Of a DNA stretch of 64,000 nt, positions 42,838 to 52,617 are shown one piece after another (the stretch's first letter is position 1; each line of letters begins with the position of its first letter). A program made the translations under genes and the position numbers. Origin of the DNA: Phytopythium helicoides (taxonomy: Eukaryota; Oomycota; Peronosporomycetes; Pythiales; Pythiaceae); assembly GCA_024867545.1 (NCBI GenBank), contig JANFNE010000004.1, positions 1,904,507 through 1,968,506 of the forward strand, in the 5' to 3' direction. The notes under the pieces are model-generated. The model made no database searches, was not told where the DNA came from, and was given only the letters and a program-made list of their open reading frames with translations.

Positions 42838-43638
42838 ATGGTCAACGTCCTCTCCTCGATCGCCACGCTCGCTCTCGCGGCCACCCTCGCCACCTCCTCC
42901 GCCGACGCCGCGGTCATGCGGTCGGAGGCCGTGGCTATGCCCACGGGAGACTGGCCCGCCAGCCAGGGCACACCCGTACTCTTCGATGAGCCGTATGTCG
43001 TCAAGGCCGGCGAGGTCTACGACGGCGAGATGCGCGTCCACGAGCGCTCCAACATCAAGTGCGACGGCGACGGCGAGAGCGGCAAGACGACGGCCGTGTT
43101 CCTCGTCGAGGCCGGCGCCACGCTCAAGAACGTGATCATCGGCAAGAACCAGAAGGAGGGCGTCCACTGTGAGAACAGCGGCTGCACGATCGAGAACGTC
43201 TGGTGGGACGACGTGTGCGAGGACGCGCTGTCCATCAAGGGCGGCTCGGCCTCGAGCGTCTCCAAGGTGCTCGGCGGCGGTGCTCGCTCGGGCAATGACA
43301 AGCTCATCCAGCACAACGGTCTCGGCCTCGTGCAGATCGAGGGGTTCTACGCACAGGACTTTGGAAAGCTCTACCGCTCGTGCGGCACCTGCGGCAACAA
43401 GGCGCGCAAGGTTTCCGTCACCAACGTGTACGCCGTCAACCCTGGTGTCAGCATCGTCACGGTGAACGAGAACTACAAGGACCAGGCGACGCTGAGCAAC
43501 ATCAAGATCAAGGGGGACAAGAAGAAGCCCGTGTGCGAGTGGACCATCGCGCAGTCCTCGGGCGAGCCGAAGAAGGGTGGCTCGGGTCCCAACGGCACGC
43601 TTTGCGACTACTCGCCCAGCACCGTCACCTACGTGTAA
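42838..43638 (+). CDS. secreted pectate lyase, PL3 family (copy 12)
   Basis: 266 residues, third subfamily with A39D, R53Y, K64E, T76D and T81S, and the tail GTLCDYSPSTVTYV. Initiator at 42748, 90 nt before the ATG. The frame is open far upstream (to 42565), but that part lies before the initiator and is leader or promoter. The signal peptide reads SSADA as in copy 6. Confidence 0.92.
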   Translation: MVNVLSSIATLALAATLATSSADAAVMRSEAVAMPTGDWPASQGTPVLFDEPYVVKAGEVYDGEMRVHERSNIKCDGDGESGKTTAVFLVEAGATLKNVIIGKNQKEGVHCENSGCTIENVWWDDVCEDALSIKGGSASSVSKVLGGGARSGNDKLIQHNGLGLVQIEGFYAQDFGKLYRSCGTCGNKARKVSVTNVYAVNPGVSIVTVNENYKDQATLSNIKIKGDKKKPVCEWTIAQSSGEPKKGGSGPNGTLCDYSPSTVTYV

Positions 43639-43895
43639 GTGGGTGGATCTGAGGAGCAGCGCAGGCGACCTGTGTTTGTATTGTAGTTCGAGTCCTCGTT
43701 CCAGTTGTTTCGCTCGTCGGCGTGGATCGCGTTGGCGTTGATTGACGATGTGTTGCTTTCGTCACATTTTTGAATGAATACACCACACCGCAAGGAGAGT
43801 TGAATTGATGTTGATATTGAAGTGAGCTGTGGTGGTTGAGTTGGTACCGGTAATATTTGAACCGCGGTACTTTGCACCGGTATCCCTTGGCTCAA

Positions 43896-44991
43896 GTAAT
43901 GAGATGTTGTGACGAGGAATGATCTATCGCTCCTGCGGCAGAATAGCTGATATCCTGATGCTCGAAACTTGGCTGTGGGCTACAAGACCTCAGGTTACTT
44001 CATAGGGCGTTGTCAAGAGCCCATGCAGTTACACAACACGACTCTGTTTCGGTCATCGTCAACCCAGAGTCTTCATTGCCGAAAGCAATCTTGGCTGGCA
44101 TGCATTAACAACCATCGAGGAGGTGGAGGTGGAGCCGATGCTTCAACGCTCAATACTCAAGCTACCGTGAAATACCACCATTCCAAATATGCACACGCGG
44201 TGTTCATCAATGGAGAGGGAGGCAAGTACGAAGGCTCGTGTAACGCTTGGCGATTGTCAGCATCATCGTGGTTGTGTCAATCCTACTCCGTGTCTACTTC
44301 TCGGACCTGCCCGAATTAATTGGCAAGACGTGCCCCACTGTCTCCAGCATTATTTTGCAGATTATCGTTCGGTTCTCGTAGTTTGCGCTCAAACTCCCGT
44401 ATATGATAATGCTGCAGGCTCTGTTGTTCCCGCTGCGTGCTTTCTTCGTTCTGGCTATCGATGCGCGATGTACCGGAACTCGACTGTCAAGGCTCTGTTC
44501 ACGCCGACGGACAGCAACACGAACGTTCTGTTTAGCCCCAAGGAGTACCAGATGGGCTTACACGGCGATTCGCGGCTCAACGCAGGTTGCGAGTGATCCG
44601 AGTGAACCCAGTCAAGGACGGTGCAGGACTCAGAATCGGACAGCTCCTGCCTGGAGTCTGAAGTATGATCTACAGTACCTAACTCATTACCCAACGGGTT
44701 GGGAATGACTGGCGAGGACCACTCTACTGTACGATATGAGCAAAGTTCAGACCAGGTGTTCGGGTCGCATTGGACGGATGTGCCTGTCGCCCGCCCACCT
44801 CCATGCACGCCCTCTGGGCTTTACCTCCGCCGCACATGACTATGATAGAGCACCCACATGAAGAGTTACAGTCATGTCGCGGGGTCCTGCTGGTAGTCAG
44901 TGAGCTCCATGGAGTCAACGGCATTCCCCATTCTTGCGGCTGGTGGCAATAGGAAGCGCTGCCAGCTCTATCGATCTCCTGCGGTAGCAGC
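43896..44991. other. intergenic with possible coding remnant
   Basis: No intact gene. A frame ending at 44596 contains NSTVKALFTPTDSNTNVLFS then PKEYQMGLHGDSRLNAGC, which reads like real protein, but I find no start or supporting exon. It may be a gene remnant. Confidence 0.3.
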
Positions 44992-45876
44992 ATGATGGCT
45001 CTACGTCGAGTGTCGCTGGCCACCCTCCTGCTTGCGGGGGCGTTTGCTACCGGCGATGCTGCTCGCGCAAGTCCTGAGTGGGCGTATCTCGGGTCCAAGG
45101 AGAGCAAATCGGATAGCTCGGTGCTCACCCCCGAAGATTGGGCTCTTGGATATCCGTCTTGCGGAGGTAGCAACCAGTCGCCGATCAACATCAAGGACAG
45201 CGATTCCAGCAAGATTGCGTCGTCCAAGGGCGTGAGCGTTCGACCCACCCCACTGCAGTTCGAAGGTGACTGTTCCGAGTTCTTGCTGCGTCCTGGCGAG
45301 CACGCGTTCAAGTGGGTTGCCCAAGAGGAATACGCGTGCCAAGTCTACGCATTCGGCGATCACAACGAGTCATACTCGCTCTCGCGATTTCAAATCCACG
45401 CTCCGTCTGAGCATACGATCAACGGACGCGCGTACGACGCCGAGATCCAGTTCGTGCATACGCTTGACGGCGATGAAGAGGCCGGCGCAGCTCTGGTAGT
45501 ATCGCTATTTGTAGAGCGACACCGCACCAAGAAGAAGCTCGTGCAGAGCGAGTGGATGAACGCCGTGTGGGAGTCAATGCGGTTCGTGAACGAGACAACC
45601 AGCATTACCGAGTCGTACTCGGATCTGCTGCTCCAGAGGATGCAGATGGGCGATGTGTACGAGTACGAGGGCAGCGAAACGACTCCGCCGTGTACGGAGG
45701 GCGTTACCTGGTGGGTCGTGCGGACACCGCTCTACGTCTCGCAAGTGTACCTGGAGAACTTTGAAGACATGCTCATTGAGCTCGCGGGCACGGACGACGG
45801 CAAGAACGCTCGCTCCACCCAACCACGCAATGGCCGACTCGTCACCGCGTACCGAGACGTTGTGGATCAAGAGTGA
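44992..45876 (+). CDS. secreted alpha-carbonic-anhydrase-like protein, zinc site altered
   Basis: 294 residues with signal peptide (MALRRVSLATLLLAGAFATG). The alpha-CA fold is clear: NQSPINIKDSD, SRFQIHAPSEHTINGRAYDA, EIQFVHTLDGDEEAGAAL, YEYEGSETTPPCTEGVTWWV. In active enzymes three His bind zinc, two in FxHxH and one in ExHxVH. Here the first reads FQIH (Gln for the first His, second His kept) and the third reads EIQFVH (Gln for His). Two of three ligands are thus changed. This resembles catalytically silent CA-related proteins. A start at the second ATG (44995) is equally possible. Single exon. Confidence 0.88.
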   Translation: MMALRRVSLATLLLAGAFATGDAARASPEWAYLGSKESKSDSSVLTPEDWALGYPSCGGSNQSPINIKDSDSSKIASSKGVSVRPTPLQFEGDCSEFLLRPGEHAFKWVAQEEYACQVYAFGDHNESYSLSRFQIHAPSEHTINGRAYDAEIQFVHTLDGDEEAGAALVVSLFVERHRTKKKLVQSEWMNAVWESMRFVNETTSITESYSDLLLQRMQMGDVYEYEGSETTPPCTEGVTWWVVRTPLYVSQVYLENFEDMLIELAGTDDGKNARSTQPRNGRLVTAYRDVVDQE

Positions 45877-46809
45877 TTCGGACATGAAGAGTAATATGTT
45901 CAACGAGGTATCCTACAGTTGTCATCCGTGGCTGAGGTGCTGTGCGTCATCGTTTTGGTGTCTGTTGAAGCTGAATCGGTAGTCGACCAAGCAGCGGATC
46001 GGATAACTTGGCAACAGATCACACGAGAGGGACTCTCACACCAGTCGCGTCCTATCAACGGCGACCACCGGCAAGCTGCAGCCTATCAATGCTGCTGAGA
46101 CCATTGACGGTCTCCAGATCGGCTGACTGTCGGCAAAGCTCGCTGCGCATTGGTTGCGAGGTCGAGTGACGTGGCTGAGAGGTGCCAAGGCGAGTGGAGA
46201 GGATGCGCTGGCACAAACGGGACGGTATCTTCAATCATCTTTAGCATTTTTATCAGTTCCTAGAGTTCTTATCGACACTAAAAGTGGGATATCAATCATT
46301 CATTTAATCCGTATATCTGATAGTAAAGGTATCTGAAAAGCCAGCTGGTAGAGCCGGGCAGCCTCACAGTAGCCTTCATAGTACTTGCAGTATAAAATAA
46401 ATAATATACATTATTATATTATTAGAGATATTTCAACATACTAAGTCATAAATGTATACGAATAAACTAGAAAATGCATGGAATAATAGAGGATTTGAAA
46501 AATGTCAATTCGAGATGTTTGTCACGTATCGACACGAAAGATCGGGCGCTGCACGCCAAACGAAATGCTGATGGCTGCTCCGTCCGCGCGCATTGCTCGA
46601 TCGCGAGCAACGCCGTGATGGTGGCCGGCCTTGTCGAGTGAGCAAGGCCTATGGTTGGTGTCCAGGCTCACCATCGTTTGAATGGGCTGTTAGTATACCG
46701 CCACTGCATGCCGGATGGCCGATGCCCGCGTCGAGCGAGCCATCCGACGCAGCAGCTCACTTCCCATTTCGCCGCCTGAAGCTCTCGACTGCAGTTCCAG
46801 ACCGACAAG
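45877..46809. other. intergenic with AT-rich island
   Basis: About 930 bp without a supported gene. From about 46380 to 46520 the sequence is strikingly AT-rich (AAATAAATAATATACATTAT and similar), unlike the GC-rich surroundings. Confidence 0.5.
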
Positions 46810-48266
46810 ATGGTGCTCGGCCGCACTACTGCGCTGCTTGCGGCGCTGCTCGCCACGCTCTCGGCCTCGTCGGTGGACGCCAAGCGGCCCAACATCCTGG
46901 TTCTCTTCCCCGACGAGCTGCGCCACGACTGGGTCAACAACGGCACCGAGTCCGACTTCCTCATCACGCCCAACATCGACAGCCTCCGTGAGCGCGGCGT
47001 CAAGTTCGACCGCACCATCTCGGCTTCGCCCATCTGCGGACCATCGCGTGCCTGCTTCGCTGCTGCGTCGCACTACGAGGAGGTCGGTGTGCTCACCAAC
47101 TTCTACAACTTCCCCACGAACCGCATGACGACGTACTACAAGCTGCTGCGTGACTCTGGATACCACACAATGGCTGTCGGCAAGCTCGATCTGGCCAAGA
47201 ACGAGACGCTACACAGCTACGGCTGGTACCACAACGGCACGGAGCACGAGAATGAGTGGGGATTCTCCGACATGATCGACTCCGTCGGTGTCTACGAGTC
47301 TTTTGCACTTGCAAACCCGGACGCCAATGGATCGTACACGGAGCCGTACACGGATTTCCTTCTGCAGTACAACCTCACGGAAGTATTCTTGCAGGACGTC
47401 CGCAACCGCATCACGAACGGCTCGGACGGCACTGAGCGCGTGTACACCGACACGTACCCGAACGCGCTGCCAGACGAAGTCTTCAACGACAACTGGGTCG
47501 CTGACAATGCACTCAAGGTGCTGGCCAGAGCGCCTGATGACAAGCCGTGGTTCTGATCGTCAACTGGAACGGCCCGCACTACCCCATGAGCGTGACGCAG
47601 AGCATGTGGGAGTCGGTGCAGGGCCGCCAGTTCCCGCCTCCTGTCGACTACACGGGAAACATGACCCTCGAACACCACAACCGCACGCGTGGCGACTACG
47701 CGGCGCTGATTGAGAACATTGACAAGCAGATTGGTCGCATCCTGGCTGCCGTGAACCTGAGCGAGACGGTCGTGGTGTTCTCAAGCGACCACGGTGAGAT
47801 GCTTGGTGACAAGACCCACTGGTCCAAGTCGGTGCCGTACCAGGCGTCTGTGGGTGTGCCGCTCATCATTGCTGGTGACGCCGTCGTGAACGAGTCGGTG
47901 CGCAACACGTCGACGAACGTGGGCGTGTCGCTCATTGACTTGGCGCGCACGTTCCTGGACATCGGCGAGGTGCAGGACATCCCGAACCAGATGTCGGAGG
48001 CCGTGTCGCTGCGTCCGATCCTCGAAGGTATTGGCGAGCTGCCGAAGCGCGTGGTGCGCTCGGCGTACAGCACGTGGCACCTGTGGTTTGACGGCCGCTT
48101 CAAGTTCGTGACGGGCTACAACGATGAGGCGACGCTGTTCGACCTGGACACGGACCCGTGGGAGCGTGACAACCTGCTGCACGAGACCAACTCGACGCTC
48201 GTGCAGCAGTACGCCAAGATCATCCAGTGGCTGCTCGGCAAGGCCCCGCACCACGACGAGCTATAA
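46810..48266 (+). pseudogene. secreted sulfatase, interrupted by a one-base frameshift
   Basis: Two overlapping frames (46810-47556 and about 47547-48266) are the halves of one sulfatase of about 485 residues. The first has a signal peptide (MVLGRTTALLAALLATLSAS), the metal site PNILVLFPDELRHDW, and the formylglycine motif CGPSR in ASPICGPSRACF. It ends KPWF and then TGA. The second continues LIVNWNGPHYPMSV, with VVFSSDHGEMLGDKTHWSK and a complete C terminus. One missing base at about 47551 explains the break. Many N-glycosylation sites suit a secreted enzyme that removes sulfate from glycans or aryl esters. It may be a real pseudogene or an assembly indel. Confidence 0.8.
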
Positions 48267-48450
48267 AGAATCCTGCAGGATGTCATTGAGGTTGAAGTTC
48301 ACTTCAACGTGCATGGATATATCGAAAATACAACCCGCAACCTCCATTTGTGTTCTCCTTTCTGGATATCCGATGCAGTAGTCGTGACTAACCTTACTCT
48401 TGCTCGCAATGACTAGCGCGGACTGTTCGTGTTCCCAGCTCGCTATCGCT

Positions 48451-49248
48451 AAAACGGCTCGTTGCGAATGAACTTGGTGATCATATCGAGTGCGACCTCA
48501 GGCTGGTCACTGGGAACCATGTGTCCAGCATTGTACACCTCGACAAACGTTAGACGCGAGTAGGAGCGCACGCGTCCGGCGTTAGCTGATACCAGACTGC
48601 GTCGAGATGAACGGGACTCGGCTATCTTGAAGCCAAGCGAGCCACTCCACTCCAGCTCGTCGGCCGTTGCTCCGTTGCGTACACATTGCACACGAGATCT
48701 GCATCTCCAGCATACATGAGTACTCGCACTCCCACCTCGAGCAAATCGGCAACCAACGGTGCAACAGTCATGACGCCCGAATAGTTTGGTGCCGAGAAGA
48801 ATCCCGTTGATAGTGTTCACCATGATCCATTCACCCACCTCGGGAGGTACGCCCAGGTAAGCACGCAGAGCAGGTGAGTCTAGGTAAGCCTTCAGATTGG
48901 GATCTTGAGAAGACACTCAAGGTCGTCGGAATCGGACGAGTTGCATTCTTGTCGAATGTCGTAGGGGTTGCGATGTGCTGCCAGCAGCGGAAAGTAGAGT
49001 ACATTGGAGCAGAAAGCATTCGCCTCAGCACACACGCTCACGTTGGTCTGGCACTCAACCATCATATCCTGACATTGAGGAGCACCTTCGCGCATGGTGC
49101 TAACAACGGTATCATTCGCGAGGGTGATGTTGTAGTTGTTGTTGACAACCATGTCGCCATAGTGTGCTTGGTCGTCCCTCAATACACAACGCGTTGAAGC
49201 GCACTTCAACATGCTCCTTTTCAACCAATCCAACTCCCCCATTCCCAT
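48451..49248 (-). pseudogene. serine carboxypeptidase (S10) remnant
   Basis: The C-terminal part of a serine carboxypeptidase is spread over shifting frames. Visible blocks are [68 protein letters not shown] and [10 protein letters not shown]. The catalytic Asp region and the catalytic His (AGHMVP) can be seen, but the N-terminal half with the nucleophilic Ser (GESYAG-type) is absent upstream of 49250. At least two frameshifts occur between blocks. It is a decayed secreted protease gene. Confidence 0.75.
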
Positions 49249-49494
49249 TTACCCCATTTTCCCACCAATCACCTCCCTTTTATTTACAAACACAACCAAT
49301 CACTTCCAACCAGTTTGAGCATTGCTAGCACTCACCTTCGGCTCGCGGGTATGGCCGTGGTAAGCCCGGCATCCTACGATAAAAGACGATGACTGGGAAT
49401 GGAACCCAGTGAAAATGCAACAATGCCTGAGTATACAGTGCTATCTGCGGGCAACGCTGGGTGCACCTGGAGACACTTTGTGGTCCCTGATGTG

Positions 49495-50523
49495 TTAAGT
49501 TGGCGCTCGGCAAAAAACGTTAGGTCTTGGTTGACCACGGAGCATGTAGAAGAGAAGCATCAGCATGCTCTTCGGGGCGTTGACGTCGCGGTTCACAGTA
49601 GTACCAAAACAGCCATTGGATCGACAATGGAGCACACTATAAACCTTGCACGTCCGCCATTCCTTGTCCGTGCTGTTCTTGACCTTGCAGAGGCGAAGAC
49701 TGTACTGGTATTCTAGCTGCCGGTGGCAACGTGAGTGAAGCTTGCTGGTGCGAAACTCATCAATTGGTTGTACACGACAGTAGTTTCTCAATGTGTGCTC
49801 GAGTCTCTTGACCGGCCCCGCGGGGCACTTCTTGATGACTCCAGAGTAATCGGTATTGCTCCAATCTCCAAATCCAACCACCGTTCGCCTGCCTGCTTGC
49901 TGGGTCAGTCTCCGCCATAGTTCATGAAGCTTCTTCTGCGCAAAGATGTACCGTCCAAAACGCAGGTTGCGGAATCCCTTCGTCCATGAAAATCCTAGCA
50001 GGTTTTCCATACGTGGAATAACGTATCGTGTGTACGTTTCCAGCAGCTCGAGCGACGCGGTCTTCTTCGATGGCACCTGACGCTCGGCCGTCAAAATGTC
50101 GGGCCGCCGCTCCTTCCAGTAAGCTATCTTCTGGTTGCTCTTGCGGTAGCGAGCATCCTCGTTCTTGGTGTTAGTGGCCATCATTTGGGCTGCGTTCTCC
50201 TGCCACCCAGCGGTAATCTGCCGGTTGCCTGCACGTCGAGCGTCCTCACCTCGCCAACTGTTGTACAGCGTGACTGATTGCTGGAATGCAGGAGACCCGA
50301 GTGTGGAGTTGGCGTTGCAAACACACGATAGGCATCTGTAGAAGAAGACCTGGTTGAGTGGCTCCACTGCATCGCCCAGCTGACACATCCGCACGGCGTG
50401 GATGTTGGCGAGGACGTAAGCCTCCAGCACGGCCTGGTCCATATCCGCCAGCACGGACTCCCACGGCAAAGTCATGGCCTCATCGCTCTTGCAAAACACC
50501 TTGAGCGACGTCTTGACGCACAC
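49495..50523 (-). CDS. Fanzor-type (TnpB-like) RNA-guided nuclease homologue, probably incomplete
   Basis: The C-terminal half matches the Fanzor1/TnpB layout: VVGFGDWSNTDYSG, then PVKRLEHTLRNYC, then IDEFRTSKLHSRCHR (RuvC-II Glu plus start of the zinc finger), VLHCRSNGC (zinc finger end) and TVNRDVNAPKSM (RuvC-III Asp). One zinc-finger Cys position reads His (TSKLHSRC). I find no RuvC-I DPG-type motif before FGDWS, and the protein is short for the family, so a central deletion is likely. The frame stays open without ATG to 50697 and there encodes a basic, nuclear-signal-like stretch (SKRKKRSAEPRKSQSKRQR). The true start is unresolved: the first in-frame ATG is at 50472. Confidence 0.75.
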   Translation of the reverse strand: MCVKTSLKVFCKSDEAMTLPWESVLADMDQAVLEAYVLANIHAVRMCQLGDAVEPLNQVFFYRCLSCVCNANSTLGSPAFQQSVTLYNSWRGEDARRAGNRQITAGWQENAAQMMATNTKNEDARYRKSNQKIAYWKERRPDILTAERQVPSKKTASLELLETYTRYVIPRMENLLGFSWTKGFRNLRFGRYIFAQKKLHELWRRLTQQAGRRTVVGFGDWSNTDYSGVIKKCPAGPVKRLEHTLRNYCRVQPIDEFRTSKLHSRCHRQLEYQYSLRLCKVKNSTDKEWRTCKVYSVLHCRSNGCFGTTVNRDVNAPKSMLMLLFYMLRGQPRPNVFCRAPT

Positions 50524-50697
50524 AAGCGAAGATTTGGCGTTGGCTGCGTCACGAGCTTCGACTTCGGCTCGTTGCCTCTTTGACTGACTCTTGCGTGGTT
50601 CTGCACTGCGCTTTTTCCTTTTAGATCTGGCACCGCCTGACGTCAGACCAGCTGCACGTGTTGTCTTGGACCGACCTCGTCGACTTGTGGAAGCAGT

Positions 50698-51093
50698 TCA
50701 TGCCCGTTTACGTGTATGCAGGCAGGGCTGCAAAGGCCGCTTTACTAGCTTGCCGTGGCTCATGATGGAGCTCTGGAGATCCTTCCTATGGCATCTCCAA
50801 CAAGCAATACGAAGTGTCAATGCAGTGCTGTTGTCATCGCTGGGGGAGGGCATCGCGCAACCCGCTTGAAGCTGATGAACTGCGCTGCCAGCTTGTCAAT
50901 TGGGCAGTACCATAACCACAGGTTTATTTAGTTTCACGTCTCCTTCTCCACGTTTTCCGGTTGAATGAGTGTTCACGTCGATCGTTGTGCTGAGAAAGGT
51001 GAATGTAGAAATGGAGGTTTTGCGGCCATCTACCACCGCGCCAATGCCATTACCCCGGCCATTCATCCATCACCTCGCCATCACCCGCCACCG
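50698..51093. other. intergenic, no gene supported
   Basis: Lies between the Fanzor open frame and the histidine biosynthesis start. Short frames only. Confidence 0.4.
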
Positions 51094-52407
51094 ATGCTGC
51101 TGCCCGTCGTCTCGACCGCCGCCGACGCCGCCAGGCTCAGCGTCTTGGGCTGCGTCGTCGCGTCGCTGCCGGCCGACGCGCTCTCGCGCACGCTGCTGAG
51201 CGACGCGCGCGCCTTCGTGGGGCCGTTCGCTCCGTCTCAAATGGCCGAGGCGGCCGACTGGCTGGACCAGGGCGCTCGGAAGGTGGTGGTGGCCGCGGCA
51301 GGCGATGACGACGCCGCGCTGGAAGCTGCGGCTGTCGCCGTGTCGGAGCTGCCGGCGCCGCGCGTGCTGCTGCGCGTGCCGGTGGCGTCGACGGACGCGG
51401 AGCAGCTCCAGGCGCTCGCGCCGCGGCTGGCGAAGCTGCGCGAGTGCGTGGGCGGCGTGGTGCTCGCTGTGAGCGGAGATGACGAGAGGGAGAAGCTGGC
51501 TGCGAGCGAGGGAACGAGCGTCGACGCCCTCGTGGCGGTCAGGAAGCTGTTCAAGGACGACGTCGAGGGAGGATTCATCGTCGCGGTCGAGTGGGAGAAG
51601 GCCGTGCCCTCGCTTGACGTGGTCGCCAAGCTGCACCACAAGGCCATTGCGGTGGTGAGCGCTGCGCTGGCAGATGAGGCGCCCAAGGCTTTTGTCAAGT
51701 GCCTGCGCACGGACCGCACCGATGGGCTGTTCACGACGGTGGTGGCGGACCGCGCGGGCGTGGCGCTCGGCCTCGTGTACTCGAGCGAGGAGAGCATCCT
51801 GGCTGCCATCGAGAGCGGCCGCGGCGTGTACTACTCGCGGTCGCGCGGCGGGCTCTGGAAGAAGGGCGAGAGCAGCGGCAACGCGCAGACGCTCATCCGC
51901 CTCGACATGGACTGCGACAGCGACGCGCTGCGCTTCACGGTGGACCAGACCGGGGCGGGCTTCTGCCACCTCAACACGCGCACGTGCTGGGGCGAGACCA
52001 CGGGACTGCAGGCGCTGCAGCAGATGCTCGTGAGCCGCTTTCAGCAGGCGCCCGAGGGCTCGTACACCAAGCGGCTGTTCAACGACCCCGAGCTGCTGCG
52101 CAACAAGCTCGTGGAGGAGGCGCAGGAGCTCGCCGAGGCCGAGACCGTGCCCGACGTCGCCGGTGAGGCCGCCGACGTGTTTTACTTTGCCCTGGTGCGC
52201 TGCATTGCGGCGGGTGCCACGCTCGAGGATGCTGAGGTATGTTGGATGGTGGGTGGAGCATTGATGGATGGTACGATGGCTGACTGGTGTTGCGGACTGC
52301 AGAACATGCTGGACAAGCGCGCGCTCAAGGTCAAGCGGCGACCGGGCAACGCCAAGGCGTACCGCATCGACGCCGCGGCCGAGATCCTCAAGGGCAAGGA
52401 CGCGTAG
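51094..52407 (+). CDS. bifunctional phosphoribosyl-AMP cyclohydrolase / phosphoribosyl-ATP pyrophosphohydrolase
   Basis: Exons 51094-52236 and 52303-52407 give 415 residues; the 66-nt intron (GTATGT to CAG) contains no stop, so the unspliced frame is also open. It catalyses steps 2 and 3 of histidine biosynthesis. The HisI part has GLVYSSEESILAAIESGRG, YYSRSRGGLWKKGESSGN and CHLNTRTCWGE. The HisE part has RLFNDPELLRNKLVEEAQEL and VAGEAADVFYFALV. The N-terminal 200 residues resemble the extra N-terminal domain of fungal His4. No histidinol dehydrogenase domain follows, unlike fungal His4. The ATG at 51094 precedes the conserved part; an open extension to 50965 is unlikely. Confidence 0.88.
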   Translation: MLLPVVSTAADAARLSVLGCVVASLPADALSRTLLSDARAFVGPFAPSQMAEAADWLDQGARKVVVAAAGDDDAALEAAAVAVSELPAPRVLLRVPVASTDAEQLQALAPRLAKLRECVGGVVLAVSGDDEREKLAASEGTSVDALVAVRKLFKDDVEGGFIVAVEWEKAVPSLDVVAKLHHKAIAVVSAALADEAPKAFVKCLRTDRTDGLFTTVVADRAGVALGLVYSSEESILAAIESGRGVYYSRSRGGLWKKGESSGNAQTLIRLDMDCDSDALRFTVDQTGAGFCHLNTRTCWGETTGLQALQQMLVSRFQQAPEGSYTKRLFNDPELLRNKLVEEAQELAEAETVPDVAGEAADVFYFALVRCIAAGATLEDAEVCWMVGGALMDGTMADWCCGLQNMLDKRALKVKRRPGNAKAYRIDAAAEILKGKDA

Positions 52408-52617
52408 ATACCTAGACAATGGATGGATGCGCACCGCGTTGCGCTCGCTAGTAGAGAGAGAGATAGAGAGCTTGAATCGACCGCAATGCTGCCCAAACCC
52501 CGACACGAATCTTGATGAAGAGAGATCACTGTATTAGGCTTGGGCGCCGAGGAGCGTGCAGCAGCAGCGGTAGCAGCAGCAGCAGTCTCCTCGACGGGCG
52601 TCGTCGGATCCGCGCGC

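Larger units (their letters stand above)
40010..43895. repeat. second palindrome with divergent PL3 pair (copies 11 and 12)
   Basis: The outer ends are reverse complements: CCAAGGGATACCGGTGCAAAG near 40016 and its complement near 43890. The arms cover both 3' flanks, both genes and upstream DNA to about 41.70 and 42.40 kb, where ACTAATTAATTCG and its complement mark the inner edge. The central loop is about 0.7 kb. The arms have diverged visibly, unlike the main array. Confidence 0.85.

Noticed and set aside
51070..52506. 478-codon antisense frame opposite the HisIE gene
   Set aside because: GC-rich shadow; the plus strand carries a clear enzyme with conserved motifs.
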